A stretch of 64,000 nt of DNA from Metapseudomonas boanensis (lineage in GTDB: Bacteria; Pseudomonadota; Gammaproteobacteria; Pseudomonadales; Pseudomonadaceae). The translations under genes were made by a program, and so were the position numbers. The notes beneath the pieces were generated by a model. That model was not told the DNA's origin. It did no database searches and worked only from the letters and a program-made list of their open reading frames with translations. The stretch covers positions 1 through 64,000 of the forward strand of contig NZ_JAGTIS010000011.1 of the NCBI RefSeq assembly GCF_018704125.1. The letters are read 5' to 3'. Positions 25,925 to 34,336 of the stretch are shown here, piece after piece; positions within the stretch are counted from its first letter, which is position 1, and each line of letters begins with the position of its first letter.

Positions 25925-26371
25925 TCAACCCTTGAGTGCAGCCAGTTCGGCCTTCAGGCTGGCGACTTCGTCTTCGAGATCGCGGATGCGCTGGCGCGCC
26001 TCTACCTGCTCGGTGACGTTCTTCTGAATGCCGATGAAATAAGTCAGTTGGTCCGATTCGTTGAACACCGGCGTGATGGACAGCTCGTTCCAGAATGGGC
26101 TGCCGTCCTTGCGGTAGTTACGAACAATCTGGCGGCATGGCTGGCTTTTGCGGATGGCCTGGCGAATGGCGGCCAGACCGATCTGGTCGCGATCCTTGCC
26201 CTGCAGGAACCGGCAGTCCTGGTAGAGGATATCGTCACGGGCATAGCCAGTGAGACGCTCGAACGCGGCGTTGGCGTAGATCAGGATGTTGTCATCGCCT
26301 TCCTGCTCGGCGACCACTATGCCGTCGTTGGATGCGTCTATGACCAGTTGCAGCAGTTTGGCGTTGATCAT
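25925..26371 (-). CDS. Short LOV blue-light photoreceptor (PpSB1-LOV type)
   Basis: 148 residues: a single PAS/LOV core with short helical caps. The photoactive motif reads YQDCRFLQG with C53 as adduct-forming cysteine, FMN contacts N85/Y86/R87 region in IVRNYRKDGSPFWNELS, and the flipping glutamine Q116 in YFIGIQKNV; C53 and Q116 sit at the same numbers as in PpSB1-LOV of P. putida. A C-terminal coiled helix (EARQRIRDLEDEVASLKAE) would form the dimer. No effector domain, so it must signal by protein contact, plausibly to the adjacent PplR-type regulator. Bordered upstream by a divergent flavodoxin gene. Confidence 0.93.
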   Translation of the reverse strand: MINAKLLQLVIDASNDGIVVAEQEGDDNILIYANAAFERLTGYARDDILYQDCRFLQGKDRDQIGLAAIRQAIRKSQPCRQIVRNYRKDGSPFWNELSITPVFNESDQLTYFIGIQKNVTEQVEARQRIRDLEDEVASLKAELAALKG

Positions 26372-26471
26372 ATTCAGGCTCGTCAGGTCGGACTGATCAA
26401 TTCTAAAGCATCATGTGGCCCTTTCCACTTGCGGCATAATGCGTGTCATTACGCCTTGTTTCGGAGTACCC

Positions 26472-26921
26472 ATGAAAGTCGCCATCCTGTCCGGCTCGGT
26501 TTACGGCACCGCTGAAGAAGTCGCCCGTCATGCCGAAAAGCTGCTCGAACTCCAAGGCCTGGAAGCCCGATATCAGCCACGGGTGAGCCTGGAAGAACTG
26601 GTCGCCTTCGACCCCGACGCCGTGCTGACCGTGACCGCTACCACTGGCATGGGTGAGCTGCCAGACAACCTGTTGCCCCTCTACCATGAACTGCGCGACC
26701 GGCTGCCCAACTGGCGTGGACGTCCTGGCGCGGTGCTGGCGCTGGGTGACTCCAGCTACGAGACCTTTTGCGGTGGTGGTGAACTGATGCGTGAGCTGTA
26801 TGCTGAACTCGGGCTGTGTGAGGTCGTCGAGATGCTGCGTCTGGACGCCAGCGAAACCGTTACACCGGAAGTCGATGCCGAGCCCTGGCTGGCCACTTTC
26901 GTTGCAGCGTTGAAGGCCTGA
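26472..26921 (+). CDS. Flavodoxin (MioC/YqcA type)
   Basis: 149 residues. FMN phosphate loop SGSVYGTAEEVARHA at the N-terminus, TATTGMGELPDNLLPLYHEL, and ALGDSSYETFCGGGELMRELYAELG. Small electron carrier; the YqcA/MioC group lacks an assigned partner here. Start at 26472 with GGAG upstream. Its TGA overlaps the ATG of the next gene by one base. PAO1 PA3435 is the positional counterpart, from memory. Confidence 0.92.
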   Translation: MKVAILSGSVYGTAEEVARHAEKLLELQGLEARYQPRVSLEELVAFDPDAVLTVTATTGMGELPDNLLPLYHELRDRLPNWRGRPGAVLALGDSSYETFCGGGELMRELYAELGLCEVVEMLRLDASETVTPEVDAEPWLATFVAALKA

Positions 26922-27379
26922 TGCACCCGCGTGCAGCTTCCCTGATCCGCGAGCTTCAGCTGGCGCCCCACCCCGAGGGCGGCTATTACCGCAGGGTGTT
27001 CCAGTCAGCTGCGCAAGCAGCCAACGGCCGTGCCTGCTCTTCGGCCATCCTGTTTCTCCTGCCGCAGGGCGCAGTCAGCCGCTGGCACCGTGTGGATGCC
27101 GACGAGATCTGGCATTTCTACGAAGGTGAGCCGCTGGAGTTGCTGATTGCGGAAACCCCGTCGACCGTCCGGCGTGAACTGCTTGGCCCGGTGGCGGAAG
27201 ACTGCATGCCGCAACGTGTCGTGGCGGCCCACGCCTGGCAGGCGGCGCGCGCGCTCGGCGACTACACCTTGGTGGGGTGCACCGTCGCGCCCGGGTTCGA
27301 GTTCGCCGGCTTCCGCCTGCTCGCTGACGACCCGCAGGCTCAGCGCGACTGGCCGCTGCTGGATCTGGCGCTGCTCTGA
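26921..27379 (+). CDS. Cupin family DUF985 protein
   Basis: 152 residues with the DUF985 cupin pattern: LQLAPHPEGGYYRRVFQS, SSAILFLLPQG, SRWHRVDADEIWHFYEGEPLELLI, VVAAHAWQAAR, LVGCTVAPGFEFAGF. Related proteins bind a metal or a small ligand; no enzyme activity can be assigned. Translationally coupled to the flavodoxin gene (TGATG). Confidence 0.9.
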   Translation: MHPRAASLIRELQLAPHPEGGYYRRVFQSAAQAANGRACSSAILFLLPQGAVSRWHRVDADEIWHFYEGEPLELLIAETPSTVRRELLGPVAEDCMPQRVVAAHAWQAARALGDYTLVGCTVAPGFEFAGFRLLADDPQAQRDWPLLDLALL

Positions 27380-27468
27380 GCGATCGCCGATCGCCGGTCG
27401 GGGCAGCAAGGCGGAGGCCAATTCATTGGCTTTGTCCCTGTCATGTGCTGCAACGGGATGCATCTCTC

Positions 27469-27523
27469 GTAGGAGCGAGTTCGCTCGCGAAAAGGTCGGG
27501 TTCGCGAGCAAGCTCGCTCCTAC
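27469..27523. repeat. Pseudomonas REP palindrome pair
   Basis: GTAGGAGCGAGTTCGCTCGC (27469) and inverted GCGAGCAAGCTCGCTCCTAC (ending 27523), a complete BIME-like pair of the same family as at 15044. Confidence 0.9.
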
Positions 27524-27552
27524 CAGGCGCTAAGCCTAGCCGTTGATGATTG

Positions 27553-27571
27553 GCAACAGCTGACGCAGACA
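27553..27571. repeat. 19-bp dispersed repeat, copy 2
   Basis: GCAACAGCTGACGCAGACA, exact copy of 9072-9090. Here GTTGAT stands 11 nt before it, as it does in copy 3 at 41611. Confidence 0.8.
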
Positions 27572-27710
27572 AAGCCCATTCATGGGCGCGCCATTGGTGG
27601 CCGCTTCGATCTGACTCGCACGGACAATAAGCTGGCTGCCAAGGCGACTTTCGGCGTTGGGGGCTGTGGCTAGACTCCTGGGTCAGCAAAACAATAACGA
27701 GGTGATCGCC

Positions 27711-28493
27711 ATGCCAGCCCCACAAGTCCTGCCCCAACTCAATCTGAAGGACCAGGTGTCCGCTGCCGAGTGGCAGGCCCGCGTCGACCTGGCCGCCTGC
27801 TACCGGTTGATTGCGATGTATGGCTGGGATGACCTGATCTTCACCCATATCTCGGCCAAGGTCCCCGGTACAGAGGACTTCCTGATCAACCCCTTCGGGC
27901 TGATGTTCCACGAGATCACCGCGTCCAGCCTGGTGAAGATCGATCTGGCCGGCAACAAGTTGATGGACAGCCCTTTCGACATCAACCCGGCCGGCTACAC
28001 CATCCATAGCGCCGTGCACGAGGTGCGTCCCGATGTAGCATGCGTGCTGCATATCCACACCCCGGCCGGGATCGCGGTTTCGGCACAGAAACAGGGCCTG
28101 TTGCCGATTTCCCAGCAATCGCTGTTCGTCCTTTCCAGCCTGGCCTACCACGACTACGAAGGCGTGGCGCTGAACCATGAAGAGAAGGCGCGACTGCAGG
28201 CCGACCTCGGCCAGGCGAATTTCATGATCCTGCCCAACCATGGGCTGCTGACCGCTTCGTCGAGCATCGCCGACACCTTCCTGATGATGTTCACCCTGCA
28301 GCGCGCCTGCGAGATCCAGATCATGGCTCAGGCCGGCGGCAGCGAACTTATCCACATCCCGCAGCAGATTCTCGACGGCGCCAAGGCGATGGTCGCTGGC
28401 GTGATGAGAAGCTCCCAGGGCATGGGCGGCTCGCTGCCCTGGCCGGCGCTGCTGCGCAAGCTGGACCTGCAGAACCCAGGGTACGCCGACTGA
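27711..28493 (+). CDS. Class II aldolase/adducin family protein
   Basis: 260 residues. RVDLAACYRLIAMYGWDDLIFTHIS, zinc-site HSAVHEVRPDVACVLHIHTPAG (HIH motif) and LPNHGLLTASSSI mark the aldolase II fold found in fuculose-phosphate aldolases and in adducin-like proteins of unknown activity. Length suits the uncharacterised bacterial group. Start 27711 has GAGGTGATCGCC upstream. Its stop overlaps the start of the next gene (TGATG). Confidence 0.88.
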   Translation: MPAPQVLPQLNLKDQVSAAEWQARVDLAACYRLIAMYGWDDLIFTHISAKVPGTEDFLINPFGLMFHEITASSLVKIDLAGNKLMDSPFDINPAGYTIHSAVHEVRPDVACVLHIHTPAGIAVSAQKQGLLPISQQSLFVLSSLAYHDYEGVALNHEEKARLQADLGQANFMILPNHGLLTASSSIADTFLMMFTLQRACEIQIMAQAGGSELIHIPQQILDGAKAMVAGVMRSSQGMGGSLPWPALLRKLDLQNPGYAD

Positions 28494-29368
28494 TGGGGCT
28501 GGCGGGCATAGCCCTGGGCGACTGGCGCGCCCAGGGACGAGGGCTCCTGTTTCGCGGACAACGCATTCGCTATTGGGTTGCGGGGCAGGGCGCGCCGTTG
28601 CTGTTGATCCACGGCTTTCCCACGGCATCCTGGGACTGGCATTACTTGTGGCAACCGCTGGCGGAGCGCTACCAGGTGATTGCCTGCGACATGCTCGGGT
28701 TTGGCTACTCCGACAAGCCGCTCGGGCACGATTACCGCTTGCTGGAACAGGCCGACCTGCAACAGGCACTGCTTGCCCACCTGGGCATCGAGGGGCCGGT
28801 TCATGTGCTGGCTCACGACTACGGGGACAGTGTCGCCCAGGAACTCCTGGCGCGGCACCATGAGGGGCGCTTCCAGATGGCCAGCTGTGTTTTTCTCAAC
28901 GGAGGCCTGTTCCCGGAAACCCACCGTCCGGTGCTGGTACAGAAGCTCTTGCTGAGCCCGATCGGTTTCCTGGTGGCACGAGGATTCTCGCGGCGCAAGC
29001 TGGCGGCCAATTTCGCCAAGGTATTCGGTCCGCATAGCCAGCCGAGTGAAGCAGAGCTGGATGACTTCTGGAGCCTGATCGCCGAACAGAATGGTCCGCG
29101 TGTCATGCACCGGCTGATCCGCTATATGCCGGAGCGCCGTCAGCAGCGTGACCGCTGGGTGGTGGCCATGCAGCGGGGCGATGTGCCCCTGCGGGTGATC
29201 GACGGTGCTGTGGATCCCATTTCTGGCGCACACATGGTGGCACGCTATCGCCAACTGGTACCCGAGGCGGATTGCGTGCTGCTCGAGGACATCGGCCACT
29301 ATCCGCAAACCGAGGCGCCTGGGGAGGTGCTGCGGCATTACTTCGATTTCAGGGCAGGAGTGGATTAA
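28493..29368 (+). CDS. Alpha/beta hydrolase, haloalkane dehalogenase / epoxide hydrolase-like
   Basis: 291 residues. Oxyanion region LLLIHGFPTASWDW, nucleophile D109 in VLAHDYGDSVAQE (Asp, as in haloalkane dehalogenases and epoxide hydrolases, not Ser), acid in IDGAVDPISG and His in EDIGHYPQTEAP. The Asp nucleophile excludes an ordinary esterase. Substrate unknown. Coupled by TGATG with the class II aldolase, which suggests they act on the same metabolite. Confidence 0.88.
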   Translation: MGLAGIALGDWRAQGRGLLFRGQRIRYWVAGQGAPLLLIHGFPTASWDWHYLWQPLAERYQVIACDMLGFGYSDKPLGHDYRLLEQADLQQALLAHLGIEGPVHVLAHDYGDSVAQELLARHHEGRFQMASCVFLNGGLFPETHRPVLVQKLLLSPIGFLVARGFSRRKLAANFAKVFGPHSQPSEAELDDFWSLIAEQNGPRVMHRLIRYMPERRQQRDRWVVAMQRGDVPLRVIDGAVDPISGAHMVARYRQLVPEADCVLLEDIGHYPQTEAPGEVLRHYFDFRAGVD

Positions 29369-29496
29369 CGGACCGCTCTGGCAGCTATTTCAGACCTATC
29401 CGTCTAGGCCGCCCGAGTGACGCGAAATAGCATGCGCAGCTTTCGTTACCCGATCAGCGCAGGGAGCTTGGCTTCCTGTGAGGAGGCCCGCGCAAG

Positions 29497-29748
29497 ATGC
29501 TGTTCAAGCTCCTGGTTTTCTTCTATCCGATCATTCGCCTGGTTGGCCCTTCGCTGTCGGCTTTGCTGTCAGTGGGCGGTCTGAGCCTGGCAGGCTACGC
29601 CTGGTTTCGGGAGGACGGCCTGATGTATTGGCTGGTCGCATTGGTCTGCTTCATCAGTGCAACTTTCCTGGGATTGCTGTGCCACAGCTACAACTGGTGG
29701 CTGTTCAAGCTCCGGCCACGAGGTTGCCTGTTCATCCCCCTCAAGTAG
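29497..29748 (+). CDS. Small hypothetical membrane protein
   Basis: 83 residues with two predicted membrane helices (about 3-32 and 43-63) and a basic, Trp-rich tail. Start at 29497 is supported by GAGGAGGCC. No family recognised. Lies between the hydrolase and an SDR gene, 128 nt and 113 nt from them. Confidence 0.6.
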   Translation: MLFKLLVFFYPIIRLVGPSLSALLSVGGLSLAGYAWFREDGLMYWLVALVCFISATFLGLLCHSYNWWLFKLRPRGCLFIPLK

Positions 29749-29861
29749 CTCGTTCATCCCCAGGCGTTATCGAGCACTATTCATGGTCGTGCGCATTCTT
29801 GTGGGGGCGTGGCTGCTGCCGGAAACTCGGTGCATTCCCAGGCCTGCCAAGGAGCCGATCG

Positions 29862-30773
29862 ATGAGCGAAGCAATCAGGTTCGAAGACAAAGTCGTCATA
29901 GTCACCGGTGCGGGCGGTGGCCTCGGCCGTGCCCACGCGCTGCTGTTCGCCCGTCACGGGGCGAAAGTCGTGGTCAACGACCTCGGCGGCAGCACCCACG
30001 GCGAAGGCGCCAATGCCTCGGCCGCAGATCGGGTGGTTGCAGAGATTCGTGAGGCCGGCGGCACTGCGGTCGCCAGCCATGACTCGGTGACCGACGGCGA
30101 CAAGATCGTGCAGGCTGCGCTGGACTGCTTCGGTCGAGTGGACGTGGTGGTGAACAACGCCGGCATCCTGCGCGACAAGACTTTTCACAAGATGGAAGAC
30201 GCCGATTGGGACCAGGTCTACAAGGTCCATGTCGAAGGTGCCTACAAGGTCACGCGCGCTGCCTGGCCGCACCTGCGCGAGCAAAGTTACGGACGCGTGA
30301 TCTTCACCTCGTCCACGTCGGGCATCTATGGCAATTTCGGTCAGTCCAACTACGGCATGGCCAAGCTGGGCCTGTATGGGCTGACTCGCAACCTGGCTCT
30401 CGAAGGTCGCAAGAACAACATCCTGGTCAACGCGATTGCCCCCACCGGCGGCACCCGCATGACCGAAGGCTTGATCCCTCCACAGGTTTTCGAGCAGCTC
30501 AAGCCCGAACTGGTCAGCCCGCTGGTGGTGTACCTGGGCAGCGAGCAATGCCAGGAAACCTCTGGCCTGTTCGAAGTCGGTGGCGGCTGGATTGGCAAGG
30601 TCCGCTGGGAGCGCAGCCTGGGCGTGGGCTTCGACCCCAAGGCCGGCTTCGATGCCGAGGATGTCGCGGCGGCCTGGCAGCGCATCTGCGACTTCGACAA
30701 TGCCGCGCATCCGGCCGATAACGTCGAGGCGCTCAAGGAGATGATGGCCAACCTGCAGAAATACGCGCTCTGA
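29862..30773 (+). CDS. SDR family (3R)-hydroxyacyl-CoA dehydrogenase-like protein
   Basis: 303 residues, similar to the dehydrogenase part of peroxisomal multifunctional enzyme 2: VVIVTGAGGGLGRAHALLFA, VVNDLGG, NNAGILRDKTFHKM, catalytic SST...YGMAK and a C-terminal extension typical of this subgroup (WIGKVRWERSLGVGFD). Start at 29862 is chosen for AAGGAG upstream, though the frame is open further. With the crotonase that follows it fits acyl-CoA breakdown. Terminated by a hairpin at 30838. Confidence 0.9.
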   Translation: MSEAIRFEDKVVIVTGAGGGLGRAHALLFARHGAKVVVNDLGGSTHGEGANASAADRVVAEIREAGGTAVASHDSVTDGDKIVQAALDCFGRVDVVVNNAGILRDKTFHKMEDADWDQVYKVHVEGAYKVTRAAWPHLREQSYGRVIFTSSTSGIYGNFGQSNYGMAKLGLYGLTRNLALEGRKNNILVNAIAPTGGTRMTEGLIPPQVFEQLKPELVSPLVVYLGSEQCQETSGLFEVGGGWIGKVRWERSLGVGFDPKAGFDAEDVAAAWQRICDFDNAAHPADNVEALKEMMANLQKYAL

Positions 30774-30837
30774 TCGCGACAGTCCTCCGGGGATTTCGGC
30801 CAGTGCGCTGAACGCCCTGGCAGGCGGAGCTAAGGTG

Positions 30838-30866
30838 AAGGCCGGCAGTGATGCCGGCCTTTTTCA
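30838..30866 (+). terminator. Terminator of the SDR gene
   Basis: AAGGCCGGCA / TGCCGGCCTT stem with GTGA loop followed by TTT. Confidence 0.93.
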
Positions 30867-30881
30867 TTTGGGGCGGGGAGT

Positions 30882-30909
30882 TGTAGGGGCGAATTCATTC
30901 GCCCCTACA
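30882..30909. repeat. Perfect 28-bp palindrome GTAGGGGCGAATTCATTCGCCCC type
   Basis: TGTAGGGGCGAATT / CATTCGCCCCTACA: near-perfect inverted repeat of a common Pseudomonas intergenic element. A degenerate relative sits at 10304-10317. Confidence 0.8.
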
Positions 30910-30943
30910 GTGTCTTTTACCTGCCAGCTTTGCAGGAGTCGCC

Positions 30944-31720
30944 ATGAACATCAAAGTCGAAAGGAATGGCCCGGTCACGACCCTGATCATCGACCGGCCC
31001 GAAGTTCGCAACGCCGTGGATCGGCCTACTGCCGAGGCGTTAGCCGCTGCCCTACGCGCTTTCGATGCCGATGATGAGGCGCGCGTGGCAGTGCTCACGG
31101 GCGCGGGCGGCACCTTCTGCGCGGGGGCCGACCTTAGCGCAGTGGCCGAAGATGGCGCCCGGTGCAATCGCCTGGAGACCGAGGGCGATGGCCCGATGGG
31201 GCCAAGCCGCATGCAGTTGCAGAAGCCGCTGATCGCTGCCGTCGAGGGCCACGCCGTCGCCGGGGGAATGGAGCTGGCGCTGCTGGCGGATATGCGGGTG
31301 ATGGCCGAAGACGCGGTGTTCGGCGTGTTCTGCCGGCGCTTCGGCGTGCCGTTGATCGACGGCGGCACGGTGCGCCTGCCGCGCATTGTCGGCCAGGGCC
31401 GAGCGCTGGACCTGATCCTCACCGGTCGCCCGGTGAAAGCCGAAGAGGCCCTGGCCATGGGCCTCGCCAACCGCGTGGTGCCCAAGGGCGAGGCGCGCGC
31501 CGCGGCGGAGCAGTTGGCCCATGCCATTTCCGCCTTTCCACAGCGCTGCATGCTGGCTGACCGCGCCAGTGCCTACGCGCAATGGGAGCTGCCCTTCGAG
31601 GCGGCTATCGCCAACGAGTTCAAGGGCGGCATGCGGGTGATCGGCAGTGGCGAAACCCTGGCTGGCGCCCGTGCCTTCAGCGTGGGCCAGGGGCGCCACG
31701 GTGATTTCAGCGGCGAATGA
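30944..31720 (+). CDS. Enoyl-CoA hydratase/isomerase (crotonase family)
   Basis: 258 residues. TLIIDRPEVRNAVD, oxyanion GAGGTFCAGADLSAV, EGHAVAGGMELALLADMRV and VPLIDGGTVRLPRIVGQGRALDLILTG. The conserved Glu of the first catalytic position is present (GMELA); the second position carries D/G (LIDGG) rather than a clear Glu, so isomerase or thioesterase chemistry cannot be excluded. RBS CAGGAG. Own transcription unit after the palindrome. Confidence 0.88.
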   Translation: MNIKVERNGPVTTLIIDRPEVRNAVDRPTAEALAAALRAFDADDEARVAVLTGAGGTFCAGADLSAVAEDGARCNRLETEGDGPMGPSRMQLQKPLIAAVEGHAVAGGMELALLADMRVMAEDAVFGVFCRRFGVPLIDGGTVRLPRIVGQGRALDLILTGRPVKAEEALAMGLANRVVPKGEARAAAEQLAHAISAFPQRCMLADRASAYAQWELPFEAAIANEFKGGMRVIGSGETLAGARAFSVGQGRHGDFSGE

Positions 31721-31733
31721 TCATGTCTGGGAT

Positions 31734-33140
31734 TCAGCGCATCAGGCCTTCCATCAGGTCGGCCAGCTTGAGGGCCATGGCCCGGCGCCAAGGTGCGCTG
31801 TTGGGGTTGGCCAGCACTCGGTCCTCATGCACGAAGCTGCGGATGATCGCGTTGTAGCCCAGCCAGCGGCAGGGTTCGGGCTCCCAGCGGCTCAGGCGGC
31901 TGATGGGCGTATTGCCGAGAACCCAGGGCTGGCGCGTCAGCGTCGTGTCCTTCTGCAGGATCAGGTCGGCCAGCGTGCGGCCGCCGAGGTTGCTGGCGCC
32001 CACGCCCTCGCCGCCATAGCCGCCGGAAAGGGCGATGCCGCTCTTGCGGTCGGCCAGCATGTGCGGCTGGAAGCGCCGTGCCATGCCGAGGTTGCCGCCC
32101 CAGGCGTGGCTGATGCGGACATTGCGCAGCTGCGGGAAGAGCTCGCCGAACAGGTAGCGGCGCAGGCCGATTTCGTCCTCGCTGAGGTGGAAGTTTTCGC
32201 GCAGGCGACCGCCAAAGCGGTATCCACCGCGGGCGCCGAAGGCCAGGCGATTGTCGGCGGTGCGTTGGCCGTAGGTGACTTGGCGGCTGCTTTCGCTGAA
32301 GGCCTGGCCGTGCTCCAGGCCAATGTCCGCCCATTGCGCGTCGCTCAATGGTTCGGTGGCGATCAACAGGCTTTGCACCGGCAGTTGGTAGCGGCCCAGC
32401 GGTGGCAGGCTGGCGGCATAGCCTTCGACGGCTGGCACCACCCATTGGGCCTTGAGCTGACCCTGAGCGGTACGCACCAGACCAGGCCGCCAGTCGGTGG
32501 CCGGGCTTTGCTCGAAGAGTTGCACGCCCAATTGTTCCACAACCCGCGCCAGGCCACGGACCAGGCGCGCCGGCTGGATGGTGGCGCAGTGTGGCGTGTG
32601 GATGGCCCCCAGCGCATTGGACACGCGCAACTGGCTGCTCAACTCAGACGGCGTCAGCCAGCGGTAGTCGGCTTCGGACAGCCCTTCGGTGTAGAGGTCC
32701 GCCAGTTGCGCACGCAGGCGTTTTTCCTGTTCCGGGTAGCGGGCCGCGCAATAGAGGACGCCGGCTTTGCGGTAGTGGCAGTCGATGCCTTCGCGTTGCA
32801 GCACGGTCGCGACTTCATCGGGGATGCCATGCAGCAGTTCGAAGGAGGCCCGGCGCAGTTCGGCCGGGAGCTTGCTCAGGACACGGTCTTCGCCCAGCAG
32901 GTTGCCCATCAGCCAGCCGCCATTGCGCCCGCTGGCGCCGAATCCGGCGAACTGGGCTTCGACGATGGCGATCTTCAGGTCCGGCGCTTGGCGCTTCAGG
33001 TAATAGGCTGTCCACAGCCCGGTGTAGCCGGCACCAATGATCGCCACGTCCACCTCCAGTGTGCCGGCCAGTGCCGGGCGCGGGGTGAGGTCTTCATCGA
33101 GCTGGTCCATCCACAGGCTGATCGAGCGCCAGTTCGGCAT
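31734..33140 (-). CDS. FAD-dependent oxidoreductase (DAO / PuuB-like)
   Basis: 468 residues of the DadA/PuuB group: FAD dinucleotide motif VAIIGAGYTGLWTAYYL (about residues 32-48), GFGASGRNGGW, ALGAIHTPHCATIQPARLV and a C-terminal GGYGGEGVGASNLGGRTLADL. Typical substrates are gamma-glutamylputrescine, D-amino acids or glycine derivatives. Convergent with the crotonase gene, single-gene unit. Confidence 0.9.
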   Translation of the reverse strand: MPNWRSISLWMDQLDEDLTPRPALAGTLEVDVAIIGAGYTGLWTAYYLKRQAPDLKIAIVEAQFAGFGASGRNGGWLMGNLLGEDRVLSKLPAELRRASFELLHGIPDEVATVLQREGIDCHYRKAGVLYCAARYPEQEKRLRAQLADLYTEGLSEADYRWLTPSELSSQLRVSNALGAIHTPHCATIQPARLVRGLARVVEQLGVQLFEQSPATDWRPGLVRTAQGQLKAQWVVPAVEGYAASLPPLGRYQLPVQSLLIATEPLSDAQWADIGLEHGQAFSESSRQVTYGQRTADNRLAFGARGGYRFGGRLRENFHLSEDEIGLRRYLFGELFPQLRNVRISHAWGGNLGMARRFQPHMLADRKSGIALSGGYGGEGVGASNLGGRTLADLILQKDTTLTRQPWVLGNTPISRLSRWEPEPCRWLGYNAIIRSFVHEDRVLANPNSAPWRRAMALKLADLMEGLMR

Positions 33141-33358
33141 CGGCAGGTCTCCGCGGCAAAGTTGTCTTGGTTGGCAAGGCTAGCGGTTGTGTGGGGCGTT
33201 GTCGTCTGCGCGGGCACGCTCGGCGCCTGGGATGATGGGCTTTGCGTTGCTCAGACCTGCGCGGCCCGCACCAACCTGCACGCCCGTTCCATCAGGGATA
33301 GGGGGGAGCCGAGACGTGCCAGCTTTCAGGTGGCGCCGGCAAGGCAGCGTACAGGGGC

Positions 33359-34162
33359 TCAATGGAGCGCGGGGCTGTGGCCCTTCTTGTGCAGTCGTTG
33401 CGTCAGGCTCAGGCGCTCGGCAGGGTCGTCGCACAGCAGCAGAGCGCGTTCCAGGTCATAGCGTTCGGCCTGAGGACATTCAAGCCGTTGGTAGATATCC
33501 GCGCGGGCAACGTGGTCCTGCATGGTGGGTGGCCCGAGCAGCAGCACGCGCTCGGCATCCTTCAGCGCTGCCAGTGGATCGTCGGCCTGCTGGTGCAGCT
33601 GGCGCAGGTTGCGAGATAGACGCTGCAGCTGGTCGCTCGGGCTCGCTACCTTCAAGTGTTCGGCTTGGAGCTCGGCGTGCGGGCCATGAAGGCGCAGCAG
33701 CAGTTCGCGGCAGTCGCGGGTGTATAGCCGGCGACCGCCGCAGGGGTCGAGCAAGTGATCGGCGCCCGGCACGCGCAACAGAAAGTGGCCGGGGAAGTTC
33801 ACCCCATTCAAGGGGATGTCCAGGCGCGCTGCCAGTTCGAGGGCGATGATCGCCAGGGACAGCGGCTGGCCGCGTCGTCGTTGCAGCACCTGGTGCAGCA
33901 GCGCCGCCCTGGGTTGCGTGGGAATGTAGTCGTCATCGTGGAAGTCCAGCTCGTTGAGGCGGCGCAACAGGGGCTGTGCCAGCTCTGCAGCCGGTAATCG
34001 TGGCAGACCGGCGGAGACCTGCTGGACCAGGCCGGCGAACTCTTGCATGACCTGTTCAGGGCGCAGCTGGGCGTCATGTTCGGCAGCGATCCAGAGGGCC
34101 GCCTCCAGCGTTGCAGGAGGGGCACGATCAAGGCAGGCCAAGCATCTTTGACGCGGGTTCAT
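33359..34162 (-). CDS. SirB1 family protein (transglutaminase-like plus TPR)
   Basis: 267 residues. Central transglutaminase-like SirB1 domain (LLRRLNELDFHDDDYIPTQPRAALLHQVLQRRRGQPLSLA region, GVNFPGHFLLRVPG, LDPCGGRRLY) and C-terminal tetratricopeptide-type helices. The usual transglutaminase catalytic Cys is not evident, as in other SirB1 proteins. Start at 34162 has CCGGAGAAGTCC upstream on the minus strand. Divergent from leucine dehydrogenase. Function unknown. Confidence 0.85.
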   Translation of the reverse strand: MNPRQRCLACLDRAPPATLEAALWIAAEHDAQLRPEQVMQEFAGLVQQVSAGLPRLPAAELAQPLLRRLNELDFHDDDYIPTQPRAALLHQVLQRRRGQPLSLAIIALELAARLDIPLNGVNFPGHFLLRVPGADHLLDPCGGRRLYTRDCRELLLRLHGPHAELQAEHLKVASPSDQLQRLSRNLRQLHQQADDPLAALKDAERVLLLGPPTMQDHVARADIYQRLECPQAERYDLERALLLCDDPAERLSLTQRLHKKGHSPALH

Positions 34163-34336
34163 GGACTTCTCCGGGAAACTTTATTTGTTTAGCTGGCGGT
34201 CGGTTCTTCGTCCAGTGCTGCCGTCGGCTACTGACGCATCGTGGTTATCTACGGGCGGTGGTTTATGCCGCGATGCCCGGGGGCGGATCGCGAAGGGCGT
34301 CCTATACTGGGCCTAAAGTCCGAAGGGGAGTCCGAC

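Larger units (their letters stand above)
27380..27710. other. Intergenic region with REP pair and 19-bp repeat
   Basis: 331 nt between the cupin and aldolase genes. It contains the REP pair at 27469-27523, the GTTGAT-N5-GCAACAGC repeat at 27542-27571 and the promoter of the next operon. No gene. Confidence 0.6.

Noticed and set aside
29478-29861. N-terminal extension of the SDR frame over the small membrane gene
   Set aside because: No protein similarity, and the SDR has a good RBS and ATG at 29862.
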